Both the position numbers and the translations under genes were made by a program. This document shows, piece by piece, positions 1-5,452 of a stretch of DNA of 6,702 bases (position 1 is its first letter; every line of letters starts with the position of its first letter). The stretch is from Alphaproteobacteria bacterium. Its GTDB lineage: Bacteria > Pseudomonadota > Alphaproteobacteria > UBA6615. The stretch is taken from assembly GCA_017643325.1 (NCBI GenBank), contig JAEPNS010000191.1, positions 1 through 6,702 on the forward strand. Direction: 5' to 3'. The notes beneath the pieces were generated by a model. That model ran no database searches, was not told where the DNA came from, and saw only the letters and a list, made by a program, of their open reading frames with translations.

Positions 1-165
1 GTGCTGGAGCGGGTCGACGGCGTGCGGATCGTACGGTTCGGCGAGGCCGACGTCGTGCGCCACGCGATGGTGACGCGCATCGTCTCGGCCTACAATGCGC
101 GCGACAAGCAACGCTCCGCCGTAAGCGGAGAGGATATGAGCGGTTCGGCGCGGGATGCGGACTGA
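1..165 (+). CDS. phoH: PhoH-family ATPase (YbeZ), C-terminal end only
   Basis: Only the last 54 codons and the TGA stop (163-165) are inside the window; the 5' part lies upstream. The reading frame starts at base 1 and contains VDGVRIVRFGEADVVRH followed by a segment ending IVSAYNARDK. This matches the C-terminus of PhoH/YbeZ proteins, where a (V/I)xGI(x)F(x)xF(x)xDVVRHxLVxxIVxAY pattern closes the ATPase domain. The Walker A and B motifs would lie upstream and cannot be checked. The last ~20 residues are a polar, Ser/Asp-rich tail with no recognisable motif. In this family the protein is a cytosolic P-loop NTPase that works with YbeY in RNA metabolism. The gene ends 2 bases before the ybeY start, which supports the assignment and implies co-translation. 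The fragment is short, but its position next to ybeY makes the call fairly secure. Confidence 0.85.
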   Translation: MLERVDGVRIVRFGEADVVRHAMVTRIVSAYNARDKQRSAVSGEDMSGSARDAD

Positions 166-167
166 CG

Positions 168-686
168 ATGGGCGACGGCCTCGACACCTCTGTGAGTGAA
201 GACCCCAGCATAATTGTCGACATTGCCGACGAGGCCTGGCGCGGGTCGGGCCTTTCGGACATCGAGGACCTTGTGGGTGAGGCAGTTCTGGCTGCCTTGC
301 GCAGCGAGGGGCGCGACGGAGCGGTCGAGGTCGGCGTGCGCCTGACGGACGACCAGGACATCCGGGCGCTGAACCGGGACTGGCGCGGTCTCGACAAGCC
401 GACCAACGTGCTCGCCTTCGCCACGGACGAGGAGACCGGCTTCGCCGGCGCGCCCGTGCCGCTGGGTGATGTCGTCGTCGCGTTCGAGACATGTCGCACG
501 GAAGCTCGCGACGAGGGCAAGATGCTGGCCGACCATCTCCGGCATCTTGTCGTGCACGGAACCCTGCATCTTCTCGGCCACGACCATGAGGATGCGGCGG
601 AGGCTGATATCATGGAGGCGACGGAACGGCGTATTCTTGCCGGCATGGGCGTGCCGGACCCGTATGCAGAGACTGAGGCCGCCTGA
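168..686 (+). CDS. ybeY: Endoribonuclease YbeY, rRNA maturation factor
   Basis: The 172-residue product is a zinc-dependent metal hydrolase (UPF0054 family) acting on 16S rRNA 3'-end maturation and 70S ribosome quality control in the cytosol. Two family hallmarks are visible. Residues 69-84 read NRDWRGLDKPTNVLAF, the conserved N-terminal motif with its Arg. Residues 130-140 read HGTLHLLGHDH, giving the H-x3-H-x5-H zinc ligands His130, His134 and His140. PLGDVVVAFET (98-108) fits the conserved central strand. The length is normal for the alphaproteobacterial form. I chose the ATG at 168, 2 bases after the phoH stop. A GTG at 192 is in frame and would remove eight poorly conserved residues, so it cannot be excluded; neither start has a strong Shine-Dalgarno sequence. 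The gene sits between phoH and corC, as in many Proteobacteria. Confidence 0.96.
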   Translation: MGDGLDTSVSEDPSIIVDIADEAWRGSGLSDIEDLVGEAVLAALRSEGRDGAVEVGVRLTDDQDIRALNRDWRGLDKPTNVLAFATDEETGFAGAPVPLGDVVVAFETCRTEARDEGKMLADHLRHLVVHGTLHLLGHDHEDAAEADIMEATERRILAGMGVPDPYAETEAA

Positions 687-692
687 CGCGAC

Positions 693-1619
693 ATGACAGA
701 CCTTCCGCAAAACAACGATACCGCAGTTCCGGTTGCGACGCCTGATCCCGCCCCGCGTGCGGGGCTGTTCGCCCGGCTGCGCGGTCTGCTCGGCGGACGA
801 AGCCAGGAGAGCTCGGTTCGCGAAGTGATCGGGGAGCTGATCGAGGAGCCGAGGCCCGAGGCCGCCGCGATCGGCGCCGACGAAGGCGTGCTGATCGCCA
901 ACATCCTGAAGCTCCACGACCTGACGGCCGAGGACGTGATGATCCCGCGTGTCGACATCGTCGCGGTCGACGAAACCGAGGAGTTGCGAGCGGTTGCTGC
1001 ACTGATCTCGCGCGAGGCGCATTCGCGCCTGCCGCTCTATCGCGGCCAGCTCGATGAAGTCGTCGGCTTCGTGCATATCAAGGATGTGCTCGCGGCCATC
1101 CAGACGGCACCGCAGCAGCCTGTGAGCGAACTGCGGCGTGACATCCTTTTCGCCGCGCCGTCGATCCGCGTGCTCGACCTGCTGCTCGAGATGCGCGCCC
1201 AGCGCACCCACATGGCGATCGTGATCGACGAGTTTGGCGGGGTCGACGGTCTCGTGACCATCGAGGACCTTGTCGAGGAGATCGTCGGCGAGATCGAGGA
1301 CGAACATGACGAGGAAGGCCCGGTGATCGCGGTCAACCCGGACGGTTCGATCCTGGCCGATGCGCGCGTCGAGGTCGGCGAACTCGAGGCGCAGATCGGG
1401 GAATTCCTGACCGAGGACGAGCGCGCGGAAAGCGATACGCTCGGCGGGGTCGTGTTTGCGCTGGTCGACCGTGTGCCGCGCCGCAGCGAGGTGGTCACCC
1501 ATTCAACGGGGGTCGAGTTCGAGGTGATCGACGCCGACGTCCGGCGCATCAAGCGGCTTCGCGTGCGCGACCTGCGGGCCAAGGCGGCCGAGGCCGACCG
1601 TGCCGCATCAGGTCCCTAG
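693..1619 (+). CDS. corC: CorC/HlyC-family CBS-domain protein (YbeX-like)
   Basis: The 308-residue protein is soluble. It has a variable Pro/Ala-rich N-terminus (1-60) and a first CBS domain around 78-135, starting at the typical (A)EDVMIPRVDIVAV and containing SRLPLYRG and VVGFVHIKD. A second CBS domain spans about 145-200, with MAIVIDEFGGVDGLVTIEDLVEEIVGEI. A CorC_HlyC (transporter-associated) domain follows around 207-290. There is no DUF21 membrane domain, so this is the short cytosolic YbeX/CorC type and not a long membrane-bound CNNM-like type. CorC is associated with CorA-dependent Mg/Co efflux, and YbeX in E. coli has also been linked to ribosome metabolism. Annotations calling it haemolysin C or TlyC reflect homology rather than proven haemolysis. 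The ATG at 693 is the first start after the in-frame ybeY stop (684-686). No good Shine-Dalgarno sequence is near, which suggests coupling to ybeY. Confidence 0.93.
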   Translation: MTDLPQNNDTAVPVATPDPAPRAGLFARLRGLLGGRSQESSVREVIGELIEEPRPEAAAIGADEGVLIANILKLHDLTAEDVMIPRVDIVAVDETEELRAVAALISREAHSRLPLYRGQLDEVVGFVHIKDVLAAIQTAPQQPVSELRRDILFAAPSIRVLDLLLEMRAQRTHMAIVIDEFGGVDGLVTIEDLVEEIVGEIEDEHDEEGPVIAVNPDGSILADARVEVGELEAQIGEFLTEDERAESDTLGGVVFALVDRVPRRSEVVTHSTGVEFEVIDADVRRIKRLRVRDLRAKAAEADRAASGP

Positions 1620-1637
1620 GCCGACGGCATCCGCTCC

Positions 1638-3221
1638 ATGAACGAGACCGTCTTCCAGCGGCTGGCGCGTGGCGCGCGCGGGCTGGCCGGCTGGCGGCGC
1701 GCGCTTTTGGCCGTTGTGCTCGGCGGTGCTGCCGCACTCGCCCTGCCGCCGTTCCATATCATCCCGCTCCTGCTGCCGGCCTTCACCGGGCTGGTCTGGT
1801 TGCTGGAGGGCGCGGAGACAAGCGGGCACCGGCGGGTGCGGCGGTCGGCCTTGGTCGGGTTCTGGTTCGGCCTGGGGCATTTCTTTGTCGGGCTGCACTG
1901 GATCGTCGAGCCGATGCTGGTGGACCCCGCGCGGACCGCCTGGATGATCCCGTTTGCGTGGCCGGGCCTGTCGGCGGCGCTGGCCCTGTTCCCGGCGATC
2001 GTGTGCGGCGCCGTCGCAATTCCGCGTTTCGGCGACCGGACGTGGGCGCGGGTGTTGACGTTGGCGGGTGCCTGGACGCTGGTCGAGCTGTTGCGGGGGA
2101 TCGTCTTTACGGGCTTCCCCTGGAATCTCGTCGGCTACTCATGGGCGGTCTCGGTTCCAGTGATGCAGGTCACGGCGGTTCTCGGTATTGCCGGGCTCGG
2201 AACCCTCACGGTTCTCATGGCCGCGATGCCGGCAGTGCTCGGCGACAGCGGTGCGACGGCACGGCGGCAGGGGGCGGTCGCGCTCCTGTTTGCTTTGGGC
2301 CTCCCGGCGCTCCTGTGGGCCGGCGGCGCGGTCCGTATGTCCGCGGGAGAGATGGCAGTTGTGCCCGACGTCCGTCTGCGGCTGGTGCAGGCCAACATCG
2401 CCCAGCGCGACAAATGGAACCCCGAGCTTCGCGCGTCCCACCTGGCGCGCCATGTGGAACTGAGCCGCTCGGGCGACGGCCCTCCCCCGACGCACGTGAT
2501 CTGGCCCGAAACGGCGGTGCCCTTCCTGCTGGCCAATGACCCGCTGGTCCGGATCGAGGCCTCGCGCGCGGTGCCCGGCGGCGGCGCGCTGATCACGGGC
2601 AGCGTCCGCACGGCCTTCGGTGCCGAGGGCCGCCGGCTCTACAATGCGATGCTCGCCATCGACGGTGCGGCCAACATCGCGCAGGTCTATGACAAGACGC
2701 ATCTGGTGCCGTTCGGCGAGTATGTGCCCCTGCGCGGCGTGCTGCCGGTCGAGAAGGTGGTGCCGGGCCAGGCGGATTTCACGCCGGGCAGGGGCCGCGA
2801 ACTCATGCGGATCGACGGCCTTCCGCCGGTGAGCCCGCTCATTTGCTATGAGGCGATTTTCCCCGGCCGGGTAACGCCCGACGGGGCGCGTCCGGGCTGG
2901 CTGCTCAATGTGACCAACGACGCCTGGTTCGGAAACTTCGCCGGACCGCGCCAGCATTTCGCGATCGCCTCGACGCGCGCGGTCGAAGAGGGGCTGCCCC
3001 TGGTGCGCGTCGCGAACACGGGAATTTCCGCCGTGATCGATCCCTACGGGCGCGTCCTCGCACGGCTCGGGCTCGGCGAGGCCGGCGTGCTCGACAGTGT
3101 GCTCCCGCAGGCCCTCGCGCCGACCCCATTCGCGCGCTGGGGCGAGGCCATTCCCGCCGCGCTCGCGCTGGTCCTGCTTGCGGCGGGATTGATCGCGGGC
3201 CGACGTCGGCATACGGGTTGA
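1638..3221 (+). CDS. lnt: Apolipoprotein N-acyltransferase
   Basis: This 527-residue inner-membrane enzyme transfers an acyl chain from phospholipid to the N-terminal diacylglyceryl-cysteine of apolipoproteins, the last step of lipoprotein maturation. The N-terminal ~230 residues are a run of hydrophobic segments (roughly 21-38, 41-57, 70-90, 103-128, 166-200, 211-230). They precede a periplasmic nitrilase-type catalytic domain (~245-490), and a final transmembrane helix covers ~503-520. The expected Glu-Lys-Cys triad is intact: E291 in VIWPETAVPF, K353 in YDKTHLVPFGEYVPL, and C403 in PLICYEAIFP. The accessory glutamates E361 and E405 are also present. WLLNVTNDAWFG and FAIASTRAVEEG are further Lnt signatures. 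The ATG at 1638 is the first start after the corC stop, which is in the same frame at 1617-1619. There is no clear Shine-Dalgarno sequence in the 18-base gap, so coupling to corC is likely. Length and domain order are typical. Confidence 0.97.
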   Translation: MNETVFQRLARGARGLAGWRRALLAVVLGGAAALALPPFHIIPLLLPAFTGLVWLLEGAETSGHRRVRRSALVGFWFGLGHFFVGLHWIVEPMLVDPARTAWMIPFAWPGLSAALALFPAIVCGAVAIPRFGDRTWARVLTLAGAWTLVELLRGIVFTGFPWNLVGYSWAVSVPVMQVTAVLGIAGLGTLTVLMAAMPAVLGDSGATARRQGAVALLFALGLPALLWAGGAVRMSAGEMAVVPDVRLRLVQANIAQRDKWNPELRASHLARHVELSRSGDGPPPTHVIWPETAVPFLLANDPLVRIEASRAVPGGGALITGSVRTAFGAEGRRLYNAMLAIDGAANIAQVYDKTHLVPFGEYVPLRGVLPVEKVVPGQADFTPGRGRELMRIDGLPPVSPLICYEAIFPGRVTPDGARPGWLLNVTNDAWFGNFAGPRQHFAIASTRAVEEGLPLVRVANTGISAVIDPYGRVLARLGLGEAGVLDSVLPQALAPTPFARWGEAIPAALALVLLAAGLIAGRRRHTG

Positions 3222-3245
3222 CGCGACCGGGTGCCTTCCTGCAAA
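3218..3245 (+). promoter_or_regulatory. Weak candidate promoter for metK
   Basis: TTGACG at 3218-3223 overlaps the lnt stop codon and matches a sigma-70 -35 box at five of six positions. Sixteen bases later, TGCAAA (3240-3245) is only a 3/6 match to a -10 box. If used, transcription would start near 3252 and leave a leader of about 110 bases before metK. The 140-base gap argues for an independent metK promoter, but the -10 element is poor and other placements are possible. Confidence 0.25.
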
Positions 3246-3252
3246 ACCGGGC

Positions 3253-3280
3253 CGCCCGCCGCTGAGGGGTTTGGCGGGCG
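3253..3280 (+). other. GC-rich hairpin between lnt and metK
   Basis: CGCCCGCC (3253-3260) and GGCGGGCG (3273-3280) form a perfect 8-bp stem around a 12-base loop (3261-3272). No T tract follows, so it is not a standard intrinsic terminator. It could mark the 3' end of the lnt transcript, slow the polymerase, or belong to a structured metK leader. The symmetry is certain; the role is unknown. Confidence 0.5.
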
Positions 3281-3321
3281 CGTACGATCTCAACGATCCC
3301 AGTCAGACAAAAGCCGCCGGC

Positions 3322-3333
3322 CCGACCGGTCGG
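3322..3333. repeat. 12-base perfect palindrome in the metK leader
   Basis: CCGACCGGTCGG equals its own reverse complement. It lies 28 bases upstream of the metK start. It could be a dyad binding site or a short hairpin, but in DNA this GC-rich such palindromes also occur by chance. Confidence 0.3.
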
Positions 3334-3345
3334 TGCAACGATTTC

Positions 3346-3352
3346 AGGGAGG
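3346..3352 (+). promoter_or_regulatory. Ribosome binding site of metK
   Basis: AGGGAGG contains GGAGG (3348-3352), complementary to the 16S rRNA 3' end. It sits nine bases before the GTG at 3362. It is one of the two clear Shine-Dalgarno sites at a gene start here (the other is that of nusA), and it fixes the GTG start of metK. Confidence 0.8.
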
Positions 3353-3361
3353 CCCGGCCCC

Positions 3362-4549
3362 GTGTCCACAGGCAACTATCTCTTCACCAGCGAGTCCGTG
3401 TCCGAAGGACATCCGGACAAGGTTTGCGACCGGATCTCCGATGGCGTCGTCGATGCCTTCCTGGCGGCCGATCCCGAGGCGCGCGTCGCCTGCGAGACCC
3501 TGACGACCACCAACCGCATCGTGCTCGCGGGCGAGGTGCGCGGGCCGGAGCCGCTGGTCGACAAGAACGGTCACATCGACGCAGCGCGCATGGAGGACAT
3601 CGCGCGCACGGCGGTGAAGGAAATCGGCTACGAGCAGGACGGGTTTCACTGGAAGGACGCCGACGTGTCCGTCTACCTGCACGCCCAGTCGAGCGACATC
3701 GCCCAGGGCGTGGATGCCGCTGGCAACAAGGACGAGGGCGCGGGCGACCAGGGCCTGATGTTCGGCTACGCCTGCCGCGAGACCGACGCCCTCATGCCGG
3801 CGCCGATCCAGTTCTCGCACCAGATCCTGAAGGCGATGGCCGAAGCCCGGCATTCCGGCAAGGAAAGCGGTCTCGGTCCGGACTCCAAGAGCCAGGTCAC
3901 CCTGCGCTACGAGAACGGCAAGCCCGTGACCGCGACCTCGGTCGTGGTATCGACCCAGCACGCCGAGGAGCTGAGCCAGGACGACGTGCGCGAGATCGTG
4001 CGTCCGTTCGTTCTCGATGTGCTGCCCGAAGGCTGGATGTGCCCGGAGGAGGGGTTCTACGTGAACCCGACCGGCCGCTTCGTGATCGGCGGCCCCGACG
4101 GCGACGCCGGGCTGACCGGCCGCAAGATCATCGTCGACACCTACGGCGGCGCGGCGCCGCACGGCGGCGGTGCGTTCTCGGGCAAGGACCCGACGAAGGT
4201 CGACCGCTCGGCCGCCTACGCTGCGCGCTACGTCGCCAAGAACGTCGTTGCCGCTGAGCTGGCCGATCGCTGCACCATCCAGGTGGCCTACGCCATCGGC
4301 GTGTCAAAGCCGCTGTCGGTCTATGTCGACACCTACGGGACCGGCAAGGCCGGCGACGAGGCGCTCGCCGAGGCCGTGCAGAAGGCGATGGACCTGAGCC
4401 CGCGCGGCATCCGCGAGCATCTCGGCCTCAACAAGCCGATCTACGCGCGCACCGCGGCCTACGGTCACTTCGGCCGCGAGCCGGAGGCCGACGGCGGCTT
4501 CTCCTGGGAGAAGACGGACCTGGTCGACGCGCTGCACGACGCGCTCTGA
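3362..4549 (+). CDS. metK: S-adenosylmethionine synthase (methionine adenosyltransferase)
   Basis: The 395-residue cytosolic enzyme makes S-adenosylmethionine from methionine and ATP, releasing phosphate and pyrophosphate. The N-terminus reads YLFTSESVSEGHPDKVCDRI, with the ATP-binding His17, Asp19 and Lys20 of the HPDK motif. Signature 1, GAGDQGLMFGY, is at 126-136. Signature 2, the phosphate loop GGGAFSGKD, is at 268-276. The segment VSVYLHAQSSDIAQGVD (102-118) is the common active-site approach. The length is normal for the family. Translation starts at GTG 3362: the SESVSEGHPDK block begins only ten codons later, a GGAGG sequence lies nine bases upstream, and the next in-frame ATG (residue 77) would delete essential residues. 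It is followed 31 bases later by trmB, a user of S-adenosylmethionine. The regulator gene often found just upstream in related bacteria is absent. Confidence 0.98.
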   Translation: MSTGNYLFTSESVSEGHPDKVCDRISDGVVDAFLAADPEARVACETLTTTNRIVLAGEVRGPEPLVDKNGHIDAARMEDIARTAVKEIGYEQDGFHWKDADVSVYLHAQSSDIAQGVDAAGNKDEGAGDQGLMFGYACRETDALMPAPIQFSHQILKAMAEARHSGKESGLGPDSKSQVTLRYENGKPVTATSVVVSTQHAEELSQDDVREIVRPFVLDVLPEGWMCPEEGFYVNPTGRFVIGGPDGDAGLTGRKIIVDTYGGAAPHGGGAFSGKDPTKVDRSAAYAARYVAKNVVAAELADRCTIQVAYAIGVSKPLSVYVDTYGTGKAGDEALAEAVQKAMDLSPRGIREHLGLNKPIYARTAAYGHFGREPEADGGFSWEKTDLVDALHDAL

Positions 4550-4580
4550 GCGCGCCCGGCCGCGGCCGCGGCGGCGAGGG

Positions 4581-5285
4581 ATGACGGACAGGCCCCCGGA
4601 CACGGACCGGCGGTTTCACGGGCGCCGGCGCGGCCGCAGGCTGCGCCCCGGGCTCGAGCGCCTGCTGGAGACCGCGTTGCCCGGTGTGTCGGTCGATTTG
4701 CCCGACGGCGGCGCGCCGGTGGACCCGCGCACGTTCTTCGACCGCGAGGTGCGCGACGTCTGGCTGGAGATCGGGTTCGGCGCGGGCGAACATCTCGCCT
4801 GGCAGGCCGAACGGCACCCCGATGTCGGCATGATCGGTGCCGAGCCCTACCTCAACGGGGTCGCCCGGCTGCTTGCGGCCATCGAGCGGCAGGGGCTCGG
4901 GAATATTCGCATTCTTGCCGACGACGTGCGCCCGCTGCTCGACCGGCTGCCGGACGCAAGCCTCGGGCGGGGGTTCATCCTGTTCCCGGACCCCTGGCCG
5001 AAGACCCGGCACCATGCCCGGCGGATCGTCAACCCGGGCGTGCTCGACACCCTGGCCCGGACCCTGGGCGAAGGGGCCGAACTGCGGCTTGCGACCGACG
5101 ACCAGGATTACCTTGTCTGGATGCTCCGTCATATGGAGGCCCATCCGGCCTTCGACTGGCTGGCCGAGCGCGCCGACGACTGGCGCGTGCGGCCCGACGA
5201 CTGGCCGGATACCCGCTACGAGAGCAAGAACCGCAGCGGCGGGCCGGGCCCGACCTTCCTGCGCTACGTACGGGTGCCGCGCTAA
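4581..5285 (+). CDS. trmB: tRNA (guanine-N7-)-methyltransferase
   Basis: The 234-residue Rossmann-fold methyltransferase places m7G at position 46 of the variable loop of tRNAs, using S-adenosylmethionine. Residues 11-24 (RFHGRRRGRRLRPG) give the basic start typical of the alphaproteobacterial form. LEIGFGAGEHL (62-72) is the S-adenosylmethionine-binding motif I. GAEPY (86-90) ends the second strand with its acidic residue. FPDPWPKTRHHARR (135-148) is the TrmB catalytic signature, and TRYESK (211-216) is the conserved C-terminal TxYExK motif. ATG 4581 is the first possible start after metK and keeps the conserved basic N-terminus. However, the only purine-rich stretch (GAGGG, 4576-4580) directly abuts the start codon, too close for normal Shine-Dalgarno use. 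Translation may depend on coupling to metK, 31 bases upstream. The shared need for S-adenosylmethionine may be incidental. Confidence 0.96.
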   Translation: MTDRPPDTDRRFHGRRRGRRLRPGLERLLETALPGVSVDLPDGGAPVDPRTFFDREVRDVWLEIGFGAGEHLAWQAERHPDVGMIGAEPYLNGVARLLAAIERQGLGNIRILADDVRPLLDRLPDASLGRGFILFPDPWPKTRHHARRIVNPGVLDTLARTLGEGAELRLATDDQDYLVWMLRHMEAHPAFDWLAERADDWRVRPDDWPDTRYESKNRSGGPGPTFLRYVRVPR

Positions 5286-5298
5286 GCCGCGAGAAGCA

Positions 5299-5326
5299 CT
5301 TGCGTTTCGCGCGGTTTGACCTATAT
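5299..5326 (+). promoter_or_regulatory. Probable promoter of the rimP-nusA operon
   Basis: CTTGCG (5299-5304) and CTATAT (5321-5326) are separated by 16 bases. This fits the housekeeping promoter pattern described for alphaproteobacteria (CTTGAC, about 17 bases, CTATAT), with a full match in the -10 box. The A/T-rich -10 stands out in a very GC-rich region. The predicted start point is near 5332-5335, giving a leader of roughly 120 bases before rimP. No experimental support is available here. Confidence 0.65.
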
Positions 5327-5336
5327 TCCCGGTCAA
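5316..5336. repeat. Inverted repeat spanning the rimP promoter -10 box
   Basis: TTGACC (5316-5321) and GGTCAA (5331-5336) are perfect inverted copies separated by nine bases that contain most of the -10 box. The 21-base spacing of the whole dyad would suit a dimeric repressor covering the -10 box and start point. No regulator is identified, and six-base arms can arise by chance. Confidence 0.35.
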
Positions 5337-5349
5337 CAAAGGCCCAACG

Positions 5350-5363
5350 GTCCGGTACCGGAC
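5350..5363. repeat. 14-base perfect palindrome in the rimP leader
   Basis: GTCCGGTACCGGAC is its own reverse complement. In RNA it could form a 5-bp hairpin with a GUAC loop just upstream of the terminator stem. CCGGT (5352-5356) could instead pair with ACCGG (5388-5392) inside the terminator, so it could take part in alternative folding. Confidence 0.45.
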
Positions 5364-5367
5364 AGTT

Positions 5368-5405
5368 AAGGGGTGGCCCGGGTGAAAACCGGCGCCGCCT
5401 TTTTT
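5368..5405 (+). terminator. Intrinsic terminator or attenuator upstream of rimP
   Basis: GGTGGC (5372-5377) pairs with GCCGCC (5394-5399), with one G-U pair. An inner CCGG/CCGG stem (5378-5381 with 5389-5392) closes a seven-base GTGAAAA loop, leaving C5393 bulged. Six T residues (5400-5405) follow at once, and AAGG (5368-5371) could extend the stem into the T tract. This is a textbook Rho-independent terminator. It lies after the probable rimP promoter and before the rimP start. It may therefore attenuate rimP-nusA, or it may simply end the metK-trmB transcript. Confidence 0.85.
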
Positions 5406-5416
5406 GTTATCCGAAA

Positions 5417-5431
5417 TCCGCCTCGTGCGGA
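5417..5431 (+). other. Small hairpin between terminator and rimP start
   Basis: TCCGC (5417-5421) and GCGGA (5427-5431) form a perfect 5-bp stem with a five-base loop, 21 bases before the rimP ATG. It may help present or mask the translation start, but the stem is short and the role is unknown. Confidence 0.3.
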
Positions 5432-5452
5432 CCGGACCCGGCGGGCGCAGGC

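Noticed and set aside
90..1502. 470-codon open frame on the minus strand across ybeY and corC
   Set aside because: It lies antisense to two genes with full family motifs, spans their junction and encodes composition-biased His/Arg/Asp-rich sequence with no domain. Long antisense frames are expected at this GC content.
3253..3280. Hairpin after lnt as an intrinsic terminator
   Set aside because: The stem is strong, but the bases after it (CGTACGATCT by position 3290) contain no T tract, so it is listed only as a hairpin of unknown role.
2139..3293. 384-codon minus-strand open frame opposite lnt
   Set aside because: Shadow of lnt: the product is Arg/His/Gly-rich without recognisable motifs, and the + strand has the intact Lnt catalytic triad.
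3231..3345. SAM/SAH riboswitch suggested by GCCTTCCTGC at 3233-3242
   Set aside because: It partly resembles the GGCUUCCUG core, but the flanking CAACG and the following CG are absent. A matching GGAGC pseudoknot partner is not placed where the family needs it.
3271..4257. 328-codon + strand open frame overlapping metK in another frame
   Set aside because: The translation is extremely Arg/Gly-rich, a result of GC-rich codons read out of phase. MetK in the true frame is complete with both signatures.
4428..5339. 303-codon minus-strand open frame opposite trmB
   Set aside because: Antisense shadow of trmB and the end of metK; low-complexity Arg/Pro-rich end and no domain.
5300..5452. N-terminal extension of RimP from a TTG at 5300
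   Set aside because: The extra 51 codons contain the probable promoter -10 box and the terminator and do not resemble RimP. The transcript probably starts inside this stretch.
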